64,000 nucleotides of DNA from CAVVWJ01 sp965652025. Its GTDB lineage: Bacteria; Gemmatimonadota; Gemmatimonadetes; Gemmatimonadales; GWC2-71-9. How positions within the stretch are numbered: position 1 is the first letter of the stretch; each line of letters starts with the position of its first letter. The translations under genes were made by a program, and so were the position numbers. The DNA is taken from NCBI GenBank assembly GCA_965652025.1, contig CBFGTM010000005.1, positions 1 through 64,000 of the forward strand, read 5' to 3'. Shown one piece after another: positions 15,359-25,243 of this stretch. Under the pieces are notes generated by a model that was given only the letters and a program-made list of their open reading frames with translations, ran no database searches and was not told where the DNA came from.

Positions 15359-17271
15359 TCCAGCTCCGCTCGAAGGTCCCCGGTGGGCCGATTGAAGGGA
15401 AGTGGGACAAGCACCGCTTCGAGATGAAACTGGTGAACCCGGCCAATAAGCGGAAACACACGATTCTCATGGTGGGAAGCGGGCTGGCTGGCGCGTCGGC
15501 GGCAGCCTCGCTCAGCGAGCTGGGATACAACGTGAAGTGCTTCTGCTTTCAGGACTCTCCCCGCCGAGCCCACAGTATCGCGGCGCAAGGGGGGATCAAC
15601 GCGGCGAAGAACTACCGCAACGACGGCGACAGTATCTATCGTCTGTTTTACGATACCGTCAAGGGCGGGGACTTCCGCTCTCGGGAGGCGAACGTGTACC
15701 GGCTGGCGCAGCTGAGTGTGAACATCATTGATCACTGTGTCGCCCAAGGTGTGCCGTTCGCCCGTGAATACGGCGGGCTCTTGGCCAATCGGTCGTTCGG
15801 GGGCGCCCAGGTCTCCCGCACCTTCTACGCCCGGGGACAGACCGGCCAGCAGCTGTTGCTCGGGGCCTATCAGCAGATGGAGAAGGAGATCGATCGCGGT
15901 GGCGTGACCATGTTCCCCCGCACCGAGATGCTGGACCTGATCGTCATCGACGGGCGGGCCCGCGGGATCGTGACCCGGGACATGGTGACCGGACAGATCT
16001 CCTCTCATCTGGGCGACGCAGTGGTACTGGGCACCGGCGGCTACGGCAACGTGTTCTACCTCTCAACCAACGCCAAGGGGTCCAACGCCACCGCCATCTG
16101 GCGAGCCTACAAGCGGGGCGCCGCCTTCGCCAATCCCTGTTTCACTCAGATACACCCCACCTGCATTCCAGTGAGCGGCCAGCATCAATCGAAGCTCACG
16201 CTGATGAGCGAGTCGCTTCGAAATGATGGCCGAGTCTGGGTGCCCCGCCAGGCGGGGGACCGTCGCCGGCCCACTGAGATCGCCGAAAGCGAGCGGGATT
16301 ACTATCTGGAGCGGAAGTATCCCAGCTTCGGGAACCTGGCCCCGCGGGACATTGCTTCCCGGGCAGCGAAGGAAGTGTGCGACGAAGGACGCGGGGTAGG
16401 GGAGAGCGGTCTCGGCGTCTACCTCGATTTCGCCGATGCGATCCGCCGGCTGGGTGAGCGGACCATCCGCGACCGCTACGGCAATCTGTTCGAGATGTAC
16501 CAGCGGATTACCGACGAAAATCCCTATCAGGCCCCGATGCGGATCTTTCCGGCGGTGCACTACACCATGGGCGGGCTCTGGGTGGATTACAATCTCATGA
16601 GCACTATCCCGGGGCTCCATGTCATCGGCGAGGCCAACTTCTCCGATCATGGCGCCAACCGCCTGGGTGCGAGCGCGCTGATGCAGGGCCTGGCCGACGG
16701 CTACTTCATTCTTCCGGCTACCATCGGTGATTACCTGGCCTCGGCGAAACTGGAGAAGGTGACCGCGGAGCATCCGGAGTGCCGCCGAGTTGAAGCGGAC
16801 GTGGCCGGATACACTCGGCGGCTGCTCGAGATCCAGGGCAAGCGCACGGTGGATTCCTTCCACCGGGAGCTGGGCATGTTGATGTGGGATTATTGCGGGA
16901 TGTCGCGCAGCGCCGAGGGACTGCGGAAGGCGCTCAGCCAGATCCCTCCCTTGCGTCAGGAGTTTTGGCGCAACGTCAACGTGCCCGGCAGCGACACCGA
17001 GCTGAACCAGGCCCTCGAAAAGGCCGGCCGGGTGGCCGACTTCCTGGAGCTGAGTGAGCTGATGTGCCTCGATGCCCTGCAGCGAGAAGAATCCTGCGGC
17101 GGCCATTTCAGGGTCGAGTTCCAGACCCCGGACGGAGAGGCGCTGCGGAACGACGAGGAGTTCGCCTACGTAGGGGCGTGGGAGTACGCTGGCCCCGACC
17201 TCCAGCCGGTGCTGAACAAGGAGCCGCTGCAGTTCGAGTATGTGCCGCTGGCGCAGCGGAGTTACAAGTGA
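15355..17271 (+). CDS. sdhA: Succinate dehydrogenase flavoprotein subunit
   Basis: SdhA oxidises succinate to fumarate through covalent FAD. The 638-residue protein has the FAD motif MVGSGLAGASAAASL near residue 38, HSIAAQGGINAAKNY near 74 with the flavin-linked histidine, and HYTMGGLWVDYN near 402 in the active site. NRLGASALMQGLADGYF near residue 437 is also diagnostic. Length and sequence match the non-classical, menaquinone-type enzymes. Starts with GTG overlapping sdhC; ends overlapping sdhB. Confidence 0.96.
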   Translation: MIQLRSKVPGGPIEGKWDKHRFEMKLVNPANKRKHTILMVGSGLAGASAAASLSELGYNVKCFCFQDSPRRAHSIAAQGGINAAKNYRNDGDSIYRLFYDTVKGGDFRSREANVYRLAQLSVNIIDHCVAQGVPFAREYGGLLANRSFGGAQVSRTFYARGQTGQQLLLGAYQQMEKEIDRGGVTMFPRTEMLDLIVIDGRARGIVTRDMVTGQISSHLGDAVVLGTGGYGNVFYLSTNAKGSNATAIWRAYKRGAAFANPCFTQIHPTCIPVSGQHQSKLTLMSESLRNDGRVWVPRQAGDRRRPTEIAESERDYYLERKYPSFGNLAPRDIASRAAKEVCDEGRGVGESGLGVYLDFADAIRRLGERTIRDRYGNLFEMYQRITDENPYQAPMRIFPAVHYTMGGLWVDYNLMSTIPGLHVIGEANFSDHGANRLGASALMQGLADGYFILPATIGDYLASAKLEKVTAEHPECRRVEADVAGYTRRLLEIQGKRTVDSFHRELGMLMWDYCGMSRSAEGLRKALSQIPPLRQEFWRNVNVPGSDTELNQALEKAGRVADFLELSELMCLDALQREESCGGHFRVEFQTPDGEALRNDEEFAYVGAWEYAGPDLQPVLNKEPLQFEYVPLAQRSYK

Positions 17272-18038
17272 ACCTTACCCTTCGAATTTGGCGTCAACCG
17301 GCTCCCACGGTCCCTGGCCGGCTGGTCGAGTACCAGGCGACGGAGATCAGCCCGGATATCTCCTTCCTGGAGATGCTGGACGCGGTGAACGAAGGGCTGG
17401 TCGAAGTTGGAGAGGTGCCGATTGCGTTCGACCATGATTGCCGGGAAGGCATTTGCGGCTCGTGCAGCCTGATGATCAACGGGGTGGCCCACGGGCCGAT
17501 GCGCGGCACCGCAACCTGCCAGCTGCATATGCGCAGCTTCAGGGACGGCGCTGTCATTACCGTGGAGCCCTGGCGGGTTCGGGCATTTCCGGTGGTGCGG
17601 GATCTGGTGGTGGACCGGACCGCCCTCGACCGGATCATCCAGGCCGGTGGCTATATCTCGGCGCCGACCGGTGGAGCCCAGGATGCCAATACCGTCCTGA
17701 TTCCGAAGGAGACGATCGACACTGCAATGGATGCCGCCCAGTGCATCGGCTGCGGCGCCTGCGTCGCCGCCTGCCCCAACGGCTCCGCTTCGCTCTTCAC
17801 CGCAGCCAAGCTGGCGCATCTGGGACTGTTGCCGCAGGGGCAGCCGGAGCGCTACCGGCGGACGCTCCAGATGGTGGCCCAGATGGACATCGAGCACTTC
17901 GGCGGCTGTACCCTGTACGGAGAGTGCCAGGAAGCCTGCCCCAAGCTGATCAGCATCGACACTATTACCAGGATGAATCGCGACTTCCTTCGGGCCAGCC
18001 TCACCGCCGGCCGGGGAGCGGTAGCCGAGTCCGACTGA
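17268..18038 (+). CDS. sdhB: Succinate dehydrogenase iron-sulfur subunit
   Basis: SdhB passes electrons through three clusters to the membrane quinone site. From the GTG at 17268 it has 256 residues. Ligands are visible: CREGICGSC plus a later Cys (2Fe-2S, about residues 57-85), CIGCGACVAACP (4Fe-4S, about 159-170), and CTLYGECQEACP (3Fe-4S, about 212-223). Upstream codons in frame lie inside sdhA and lack homology. It completes a C-A-B operon. Confidence 0.96.
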   Translation: MNLTLRIWRQPAPTVPGRLVEYQATEISPDISFLEMLDAVNEGLVEVGEVPIAFDHDCREGICGSCSLMINGVAHGPMRGTATCQLHMRSFRDGAVITVEPWRVRAFPVVRDLVVDRTALDRIIQAGGYISAPTGGAQDANTVLIPKETIDTAMDAAQCIGCGACVAACPNGSASLFTAAKLAHLGLLPQGQPERYRRTLQMVAQMDIEHFGGCTLYGECQEACPKLISIDTITRMNRDFLRASLTAGRGAVAESD

Positions 18039-18043
18039 TTCTC

Positions 18044-19270
18044 GTGAACGGCCCCCGCCTGGCCGCGGTACTGCTCCTCCTGCTCTCCCGACCGGCATGG
18101 CCTCAGGCGGCACCCTGGATCCGCCTCGGCGCCAACGCCATCCCACTCTATACCTACGCCAATCCGGTGCCGGGAGGCGACGGGCTGGGGGAGGTTCGGG
18201 TGGTGCAGCCTACCCTCATGACCCATGGAGGCGCCTTCGGCGACCGACTGCGGCTGCTCACCACGGTCAACCTCGAGGGAGTCACCATTCGTAATGGTGA
18301 GCTGTCCATGGGAGCCTGGGGCGAGGGCTTCATGGACCGGCGGCACCCTCATACCTATGTGCACGAGGTGATGTTGGGGTGGGTGCAGCGGCTCAGCCGC
18401 GGCGCGGTTTCCCTTGCTGCGGGAAAGGGATTCGCGCCCTTCGGAACCGATGACCCAATGTCCCGCCCCATCGTCCGATACCCCGTAAACCATCACTTTG
18501 CCCAGATCCTGGAACGGGCCGTGGCCATACTGGGCGCTCGGGTCGGGCCAATCTTGCTGGAGGCCGGGCTGTTCAACGGGGATGAGCCGGAGCACCCCGA
18601 CCAGTGGCCCAACATCTCCCGTTTCGGCGATTCGTGGTCCGGGCGCCTGTCAGTGTTCCCGCTTGCCAATCTGGAGCTCCAAGGCTCGTATGCGGACGTC
18701 CACTCCCCCGAGCACCGCCCTGGCTTCGGCACGGACCAGACCAAATGGAGCCTGTCCGGCCGCTGGTCGGGGCCAGTGGAGGGGTTTCCGGTGTACGGCC
18801 TCCTCGAGTGGGCCCAGACCTCAGAGGCAGACGGCTTTTTCGTATTCCACAGCCTCTTGGGGGAAGGTGCATGGACCTGGGGGCGCGGGCGTCTCCTTTA
18901 TCGCTTCGAGCGGACCGAGCGGCCGGAGGAAGAGCGAACCCAGGATCCGTTCCGTTCTGTCCGGCCCCACTTGGAAAACTCTATTCTGGGCGTTACCCGG
19001 TGGACGATTCATACGCTGGGCTCCGACTATGAGCTTCCCGGGCTGGATCCGGTGCGTGCGCGTCCGTTTGTCGAGGTATCCTATGGCCGGATCAGCGTCG
19101 TCGAAGGCCTGTTGGATCCGGTGTCATTCTACGGAAAGTCGTCGTTCTGGTCCGTCAGCATGGGGCTCAGGCTGGGAATAGGCCTGCCCCTCCATCGTAT
19201 GGGACGCTACGGTGTGGCCCAGGACACCGCGCAAGGAGATGGGACCCACCACCATGGGCATGATGAATAG
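18044..19270 (+). CDS. Predicted outer-membrane beta-barrel protein, function unknown
   Basis: The 408-residue product has a signal peptide (VNGPRLAAVLLLLLSRPAWPQA) and then alternating amphipathic strands rich in aromatic residues and glycine (for example GLLEWAQTSEADGFFVFHS), the pattern of an outer-membrane barrel. The last residues, HHHGHDE, form a histidine cluster that could bind metal. No family is recognised. It starts with GTG five bases after sdhB and its end overlaps the following lipoprotein gene. Co-transcription with sdh is likely but a shared role is only guessed. Confidence 0.7.
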   Translation: MNGPRLAAVLLLLLSRPAWPQAAPWIRLGANAIPLYTYANPVPGGDGLGEVRVVQPTLMTHGGAFGDRLRLLTTVNLEGVTIRNGELSMGAWGEGFMDRRHPHTYVHEVMLGWVQRLSRGAVSLAAGKGFAPFGTDDPMSRPIVRYPVNHHFAQILERAVAILGARVGPILLEAGLFNGDEPEHPDQWPNISRFGDSWSGRLSVFPLANLELQGSYADVHSPEHRPGFGTDQTKWSLSGRWSGPVEGFPVYGLLEWAQTSEADGFFVFHSLLGEGAWTWGRGRLLYRFERTERPEEERTQDPFRSVRPHLENSILGVTRWTIHTLGSDYELPGLDPVRARPFVEVSYGRISVVEGLLDPVSFYGKSSFWSVSMGLRLGIGLPLHRMGRYGVAQDTAQGDGTHHHGHDE

Positions 19271-20456
19271 ACGACAAATCACGGGCTCTTTTCTGCTCTT
19301 CGCCCTGGCAGCGTGTGGCAGCGACGGCGACGTGCAGGATCCGGGCGCCCCCACCACGGTCCTGAATGTCGTGAGCGGAGGGAACAACTTTCCCTAACGC
19401 TACAGCACGGATCTTTGGGTGCATGGGAACTACGCCTACACGGGCACCTGGGGTTTTCGAGACCAGCGCGGCAACGTTGTGAAGGTGTGGGCCCTTGACG
19501 CCAGTGGGGCTCCCTCACTGGCTGGATCGGTGACGATTGATGACCTCGGAACCGTGAGTGATGTCCAGGTCAGCGAGGACGGCCAGCTTCTGGTGGTGAG
19601 CGGCGAGAGGGGCGGAGATCTGGGGGAGAATGGCGGCATCTATACCTATAGCCTGAGTAACCCAGCCAATCCCGCTCCCCTGGGCATCGGGCCGGTTCCG
19701 ATCGGCGGCGTTCACACCGTCACCGTCGCCTCGGTAAATGGGCAGCTCTACGCCTTCGCCGCCAAGAACCCCGGATTCAGCGGAAACGAAGCTCAGAACC
19801 AGCCCGCCCTTCTGATCTTCAGCCTGGCCAACCCCGCGTCGCCCACCCTGGTACATAGTGAACCGATCGAGCCGCACTATGGCATTCACGACACCTTCGT
19901 CCGGGATGGCCTGGCTTTCGTTTTCGCCTGGGATGAGGGGGTGATCATCTACGATGTCGGCAACGGTATTCTCGGCGGATCGCCGGCTTCACCAGTCGAG
20001 GTGAGCCGCATTATCACGGGCAGCAGTGGGATGACCCCGTCGGCCCATAATGGCTGGTGGTTCCACAACCCAGTCAGCGGGGAACGGCGCTACTTGTTCG
20101 TGGGCCAGGAGGGGCCGGGCGTCGTTGGTAGCCGGTCCAGCGGGGATATCCACGTGGTCGATGTCTCCAATCTGACCGAGCCACGTGAGGTGGCGCTGTT
20201 CCACCTGGACGGAGCGGGGACCCACAATTTCTGGGTCGATGAATCGCGGCAGGTTCTCTATGCGGCCTACTACAACGGTGGCGTTGTTGCCATCGATATC
20301 TCGGGTACGCTCTCGGGAGACCTGTCCAGCCGGCTCTTGAGCCAGGTGCGGCCAGGTGGGGCGGGGAGCACCTATACCTGGGGCGTGCAGCTCGCTAACG
20401 GGTCTCTGTACGCCATTGACATGGTGAGTGGCCTCTGGCAGTTGAAGACCGAATAA
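19254..20456 (+). pseudogene. LVIVD-type beta-propeller lipoprotein gene interrupted by one in-frame stop
   Basis: Reading from the ATG at 19254, a lipoprotein signal (FLLFALAACGSDGD, lipobox LAAC) is followed about 20 residues later by NNFP and a TAA at 19395-19397. The same frame then continues without another stop to 20456, starting RYSTDLWVHGNYAYTGTWG, which reads as a direct continuation. The body has LVIVD-like propeller repeats such as GGIYTYSLSNPANPAP and GGVVAIDISG. A GTG at 19419 could give a 345-residue product without a signal. A nonsense mutation or a sequencing error are the main options; readthrough is possible. Confidence 0.75.
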
Positions 20457-20472
20457 AGTTTCCGCTTCCAGT

Positions 20473-22476
20473 TCACGGCCTTCCGTTCGTTCCGCTTTGT
20501 CCGCCCGTTCCGGCGGCGGACGGCGCCATCCAGGCATTGTTCTCCCGCCGCACATCCGGATAGACATTGCGGCCATCGATGCTCGCCCCGATTACCCGCT
20601 TGGGGCCGGGAACCAGCAGGGTGTATTGAGTCCCTCCATACCAGATCTCGACCGGCAGACTCAGATGCTGCGCGGTCCCGTCCTCCAATCTGAGATCCAG
20701 TTCCACCGGCATCGGCATCGCGCCGGCGCTGCGGAGGTACACCCGCGAGGTCACCACTCCCGCCGAGTCGGCAACTTTCACCGAGTCGACTGCCTGATCT
20801 AGTTGCTCGGTAGTGTAGAACCAGGAGCGCCAGAACCAGCTCAAGTCCTCACCCACCCCATCTTCGATGGTGCGGAAGAAGTCGGCCGGGGTGGGGTGCT
20901 TGTAGGCCCAGCGCCGGATGTACTCCCGAAAGGCGGCGTCGAAGCGCTCTGTGCCGACGATGCGGTCGCGCAGCAGGATGAGGCCGAGTCCTGGCTTGGT
21001 GTAGGCGGTGACACTGAGGTTGCCGAAGATCCGGTCCGCCGGCGTCATGATCGGCTCCTCCCGCCCTGAGATTGCAAAGGGGATGTAGAGTCCAGGATTG
21101 CCCCGCCGGTTGTACTCGCCGGGGTACTTCTTCTCCCAGTTGTAGTAGTTCATGAAGGTGTTCAGGCCCTCATCCATCCAGGCGTACAGCCGCTCGTTGT
21201 TGCCCACGACCATCGGAAACCAGGTGTGCCCGATCTCATGGTCGGTCACGCTGAAGAGTGCCGGTCCTTCGGTACGATTGTGGCAGAACACGATCATGGG
21301 GTACTCCATCCCGCCCTCGATGCCGTTCACGTTGATGGCGACTGGGTAAGGGTAGGGGTACCAGGATGAGTAGTTCTGAACCGCAAACCGGATGTACTGA
21401 GTCGATTCCTTCCATACCGGCTCCGCCGACGGTGGATAGAAGCTCATGGCCAGGGTCTTGCCGCCGTTGGTACGAGCCGCATCCCAAACGAAGTGCCGCG
21501 CGGCGGCCCAGGCAAAGTCGCGCACGCTGTCAGCGGTAAATCGCCAGGTCAGCATACCCGACGGAGGGGTGGGTCGCGAGGCAGGAACATCGATCTCGTC
21601 CTTGCCCCGGATGACGACAGTGGAGTCACTGGCTCGCGCCCGGGAAAGACGGCTGCGCTGGGTTGCCGTCAGCACCTCGCTCGGGTTCTGCAGCGTGCCG
21701 GTGGCCGCTACCAGCATGTTCGCCGGCAGCCGCAAGCTGACGTCGAAGTGGCCGTACTCCAGGTAAAACTCTCCTTGACCCAGGTACTGCTCGGTGTTCC
21801 ATCCTCGCACATCATCGTATACCGCGAGCCTGGGGTACCACTGGGCCACCTCGTAGACGTTGCTCCCGTCGATGAGTTCCAGGCCCATCCGGTTGCTGTT
21901 CGGTCCAAAAGGAAAGCTCCAGCCGATCTCGATCACCTGGCGCGCCCTCGGCGGTAGCGGCCGAGGGAGATCGACTCTCATCATCGTCCCGTTGACCAGG
22001 TATCTCAGCCGGACCGATTGCTGCGAAGCCGCTCCACTACGGGCAGCTACCGCGGGGGCCGCTACTCTGGTGAGCGTCACCCCGCCTTCGGCCCCCCGGG
22101 TCCCGAATCGCGAGTTCTGGGCAAAGAGCCGCGAGCCCCGGCTCTTGCTATTGAACAAGTTTTGATCCAGCTGCAGCCAGAGATAGTGCAGCGTGTCGGG
22201 TGAGTTGTTGGTGTAGGTAATCCGCTCGTCCCCGGTCAGTTTGTGGGCCACGGTGTCGAGCGAAGCGCGTATGACGTAGTCGACCTTCTGCTGCCAGTAG
22301 TCGGCCCCTGGCGCGCCCGACCCGGTGCGGATGGAGTTGGCAGCCGGCAGCTCCAGTCGGCGAAATGGAGAGCTGTCTCCCGGAACGGCGCTACTGGCTT
22401 GAGGGGCCTGGCCAGCGGCCTGGCCCGCAAGGCCGGTCATGAGGGCAAGCAGTAGGATCGGACGCGAATTGGTCAT
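20473..22476 (-). CDS. M1-like zinc metallopeptidase, secreted (copy 1)
   Basis: The 667-residue protein has a signal peptide (start MTNSRPILLLALMTGLAGQA) and an M1-type catalytic core: HEIGHTW near residue 413 and the third zinc ligand in WMDEGLNTF about 19 residues later. The substrate-binding loop reads GGMEYP instead of the GAMEN of classical aminopeptidases, which marks the large bacterial branch of exported M1-like proteins. The long open frame upstream of 22476 runs into the neighbouring gene and was rejected. It lies 13 bp after a paralogue in the same direction. Confidence 0.88.
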   Translation of the reverse strand: MTNSRPILLLALMTGLAGQAAGQAPQASSAVPGDSSPFRRLELPAANSIRTGSGAPGADYWQQKVDYVIRASLDTVAHKLTGDERITYTNNSPDTLHYLWLQLDQNLFNSKSRGSRLFAQNSRFGTRGAEGGVTLTRVAAPAVAARSGAASQQSVRLRYLVNGTMMRVDLPRPLPPRARQVIEIGWSFPFGPNSNRMGLELIDGSNVYEVAQWYPRLAVYDDVRGWNTEQYLGQGEFYLEYGHFDVSLRLPANMLVAATGTLQNPSEVLTATQRSRLSRARASDSTVVIRGKDEIDVPASRPTPPSGMLTWRFTADSVRDFAWAAARHFVWDAARTNGGKTLAMSFYPPSAEPVWKESTQYIRFAVQNYSSWYPYPYPVAINVNGIEGGMEYPMIVFCHNRTEGPALFSVTDHEIGHTWFPMVVGNNERLYAWMDEGLNTFMNYYNWEKKYPGEYNRRGNPGLYIPFAISGREEPIMTPADRIFGNLSVTAYTKPGLGLILLRDRIVGTERFDAAFREYIRRWAYKHPTPADFFRTIEDGVGEDLSWFWRSWFYTTEQLDQAVDSVKVADSAGVVTSRVYLRSAGAMPMPVELDLRLEDGTAQHLSLPVEIWYGGTQYTLLVPGPKRVIGASIDGRNVYPDVRRENNAWMAPSAAGTGGQSGTNGRP

Positions 22477-22489
22477 TGGCAAGGTGGTG

Positions 22490-24538
22490 CTACGGGGTGG
22501 CGGTAGCGGCCGGCCTTCTCCACGAGTCGTTGGTGGTGACCGCGTCCGGGAGGGTACTGTCTGGATTGACCCTGGCGCTGACGACGTTCCTGCCCGCTGG
22601 AACCAGGTACACGTACCGGTTGCCTCCGTACCAGATCTCGACCGGCAGCTTGACCAGTTCGGTGGTGGCATCCTCGAAACCCAGCTCCAGCTCCACCGGC
22701 ATGACAGCATCCCCCAGGTTGACGAGGGTCACCTGAGTCGCTCCCGAGGAATCCTGTCTGACGCTCTCGACCGACTGATCGAGAGCGGCGCTGGTATAGA
22801 AGAACCCGCGCCAGAACCACGCCAGATCCCGTCCGGAGACCTCCTCCATGGTTCGGAAGAAGTCGGCAGGCTGAGGATGCTTGAATGCCCATCGGCGGGT
22901 GTATTCCCGAAACGCGCTGTCGAACACCTGGTTCCCCAGCACCTTGCTCCGGAGGGTGAGCAGCACGATCGAGGGCTTCACATATGCCAGGCTCAGGAGA
23001 TTGTCACTGGTCTTGTAGCGATTCGCCGGGGTGAAGATCGGCTGAGCGGTGGGAAGCTGGTCAATCCCAATTACCAGCCTGCGTTCCCGCTGGCGAACCG
23101 CCGAGTCATCGCGTTTCCAGTACCCCTCCTCCGAGAAGGTATTGATGAACGTGTTGAAGCCCTCGTCCATCCAGGCGTACCGCCGCTCGTCGGAGCCCAC
23201 CACCATGGGGTACCACATGTGGCCGATCTCGTGGGTGAGCACCTTGTACAGGTCGGGCCTGCCGTCACCTTGGGCCTCCATGGCCATCATCGGATACTCC
23301 ATGCCGGAGACCGGGCCCTCGACTGCCGATATCTGGGGATAGGGATAGCTGAACCAGCGGCTGCTGTACTCCTGGATGGAATAGCGGCTCATTCGGGCGG
23401 CATCCTGCCAGGTCGCCCGGGCCGAAGATCGATAAAACGCCTGGGCCAGGATACCCTGCCAGCTGGTGGCGTCCCACAGGTACTCCGGCGAGGCCGCCCA
23501 GGCCACGTCGCGCACGTTCTCCGCTTTAAATCGCCAGGTAAGTGAACCGTCGCGGACCGGTCGAGCCGCACCGGAGGTGAGCTCGTCACCAGTGACCACA
23601 TGGACGGTAGTATCGGATTTGAGGGCGGCGGTCAGTCGCTGCCGCTGGGTCCGGGTGAGCACGTCCCCCGGGTTTTGCAGCACGCCACTGCCTGCTACGA
23701 TATAGCCGGCAGGAACGGTGACTTCGTAGTCGATGTTGCCGTACTCCAGATAGAACTCGCCCTGGCCCAGATACTGATCGGTGTTCCACCCGTGTACGTC
23801 ATCATAGACAGCCAGACGCGGGTACCACTGAGCAATCTCGTAGAGACTCCCCTCCCGTCCCATGCGATCGGCTCCATGCTCAGGCACCGCGAATCCGTAC
23901 GCCAGCTCGAATCCGGTACTGGCACCCGGCGCCACCGGGGTGGCCAGCTCCACGTACATCATCGTGTCGTCCACCCGAGTCCGAAGCGGAGCGGTGCTGC
24001 ACTTCGGCTGGGGCTTTGTGGCTGCAGTGCGGCGTCTCCGCCTTGCCGATTCGATCGCCGGCCCTACGCTGCACTGGACAATGCTGTCGATGACGAAGCC
24101 GCCCTCGAAGCCGGCGCCCCCGAACCGACTCTCGGAAGCAAACAGCAACGATCCGGTGCTCCCCGGCCGAAAGAGATTCTGGTCCAGCTGAAACCAGACG
24201 AAGCGGAGGCTATCGGGTGAATTGTTGGTGTAGGCGATCGATTCGGTACCGGTAATCCGCTTGGTGGTGGTGTCCAGCGTGGCGCGAATGCGGTAATCGA
24301 CCCGCTGCTGCCAATAGCGGGCTCCGGGAGAGCCGTTAGCCCGGCGGATCTCATTTCCTGGCGGCCAGGGAATTGGGCTGAAGATGCCGGTGTCGGCCAC
24401 CGGAGGACGCAAGGTCGGCAGCGTGAGCGGACGAGCGCCCTGAACCGGCGCGGGACTGGTGGGCTCTTGGGCGCTGAGGAAGCCGAGCAGAGGATGGGCG
24501 AACGGGAAAACCAGGGCCGCGACAACGGCGTAGCGCAT
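22490..24538 (-). CDS. M1-like zinc metallopeptidase, secreted (copy 2)
   Basis: This 682-residue paralogue has a signal peptide (MRYAVVAALVFPFAHPLLGF), HEIGHMW near residue 434, WMDEGFNTF as the third ligand region and SGMEYP at the exopeptidase loop. The two proteins align over their whole length (YWQQ, ITYTNNSPD or IAYTNNSPD, QYLGQGEFYLEYG), pointing to tandem duplication. A GTG four codons upstream is possible; the ATG was chosen for its AAGG site. With dcd only 14 bp upstream, dcd and both peptidases are probably co-transcribed. Substrates unknown. Confidence 0.87.
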   Translation of the reverse strand: MRYAVVAALVFPFAHPLLGFLSAQEPTSPAPVQGARPLTLPTLRPPVADTGIFSPIPWPPGNEIRRANGSPGARYWQQRVDYRIRATLDTTTKRITGTESIAYTNNSPDSLRFVWFQLDQNLFRPGSTGSLLFASESRFGGAGFEGGFVIDSIVQCSVGPAIESARRRRRTAATKPQPKCSTAPLRTRVDDTMMYVELATPVAPGASTGFELAYGFAVPEHGADRMGREGSLYEIAQWYPRLAVYDDVHGWNTDQYLGQGEFYLEYGNIDYEVTVPAGYIVAGSGVLQNPGDVLTRTQRQRLTAALKSDTTVHVVTGDELTSGAARPVRDGSLTWRFKAENVRDVAWAASPEYLWDATSWQGILAQAFYRSSARATWQDAARMSRYSIQEYSSRWFSYPYPQISAVEGPVSGMEYPMMAMEAQGDGRPDLYKVLTHEIGHMWYPMVVGSDERRYAWMDEGFNTFINTFSEEGYWKRDDSAVRQRERRLVIGIDQLPTAQPIFTPANRYKTSDNLLSLAYVKPSIVLLTLRSKVLGNQVFDSAFREYTRRWAFKHPQPADFFRTMEEVSGRDLAWFWRGFFYTSAALDQSVESVRQDSSGATQVTLVNLGDAVMPVELELGFEDATTELVKLPVEIWYGGNRYVYLVPAGRNVVSARVNPDSTLPDAVTTNDSWRRPAATATP

Positions 24539-24552
24539 AGAGCCTTTCACGT

Positions 24553-25113
24553 TTAAAGCTTCGGCAACGTCACCCCGGTCTGCTTCTGGTACTTTCCCTT
24601 CTTGTCTTTATAGCTGGTCTCGCAGAGATCGTCGGCGTCGGCCTCGAAAAACAGCACCTGGCAGATTCCCTCGTTGGCGTAGATCTTCGCCGGCAGTGGC
24701 GTGGTATTGCTGATCTCCAGCGTGACATACCCCTCCCACTCGGGCTCGAAGGGGGTCACGTTGGTGATGATGCCGCAGCGGGCGTAGGTGGACTTTCCCA
24801 GGCAGATGGTCAGCACGTTGCGGGGAATCCGGAAGTACTCGACCGACCGAGCCAGGGCAAAGCTGTTGGGCGGCACGATGCAGACGTCCCCATCGAACTT
24901 GACGAAGCTCCGGTCGTCGAAGTGCTTAGGGTCGACTACCGCTGACAGCACATTGGTGAAGATCCTGAATTCCGGCGCCACCCGCATGTCGTAGCCGTAG
25001 GAGGAGAGGCCATAGGAGATGGCGCCTTCACGTACCTGTCCGTCCACAAAGGGCTCGATCATCCCGTACTCACGGGCCATGCGGCGAATCCAGCGGTCAG
25101 ATTTGATCGACAT
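24553..25113 (-). CDS. dcd: dCTP deaminase
   Basis: Dcd deaminates dCTP to dUTP for thymidylate synthesis. From the ATG at 25113 it has 186 residues and begins MSIKSDRWIRRMAREYGMI. SYGLSSYGYDMRV near residue 34, GKSTYARCGI near 109 and EPEWEGYVTLEISN near 125 are characteristic of the family. The upstream extension to 25317 is low-complexity and overlaps the decarboxylase gene, so it was rejected. Whether it is the bifunctional dUMP-forming type cannot be decided by eye. Confidence 0.93.
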   Translation of the reverse strand: MSIKSDRWIRRMAREYGMIEPFVDGQVREGAISYGLSSYGYDMRVAPEFRIFTNVLSAVVDPKHFDDRSFVKFDGDVCIVPPNSFALARSVEYFRIPRNVLTICLGKSTYARCGIITNVTPFEPEWEGYVTLEISNTTPLPAKIYANEGICQVLFFEADADDLCETSYKDKKGKYQKQTGVTLPKL

Positions 25114-25243
25114 TGCGAGCGGGCAGAGGCGGATTGCGTGACACGTGGATGCGCGGGCAGGGTGCCCCGGTCCGGAACAGGGGCGGAATATAGTAGGATT
25201 CGGGAGGCTGGAGCCTGCCTGAAAGGGGGGGCGGGGGACGCCC

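Noticed and set aside
22439..23545. 368-codon plus-strand open frame opposite the M1 peptidase genes
   Set aside because: It is antisense to well-supported peptidase motifs (including HEIGHMW on the other strand), has no ribosome site and no recognisable domain.
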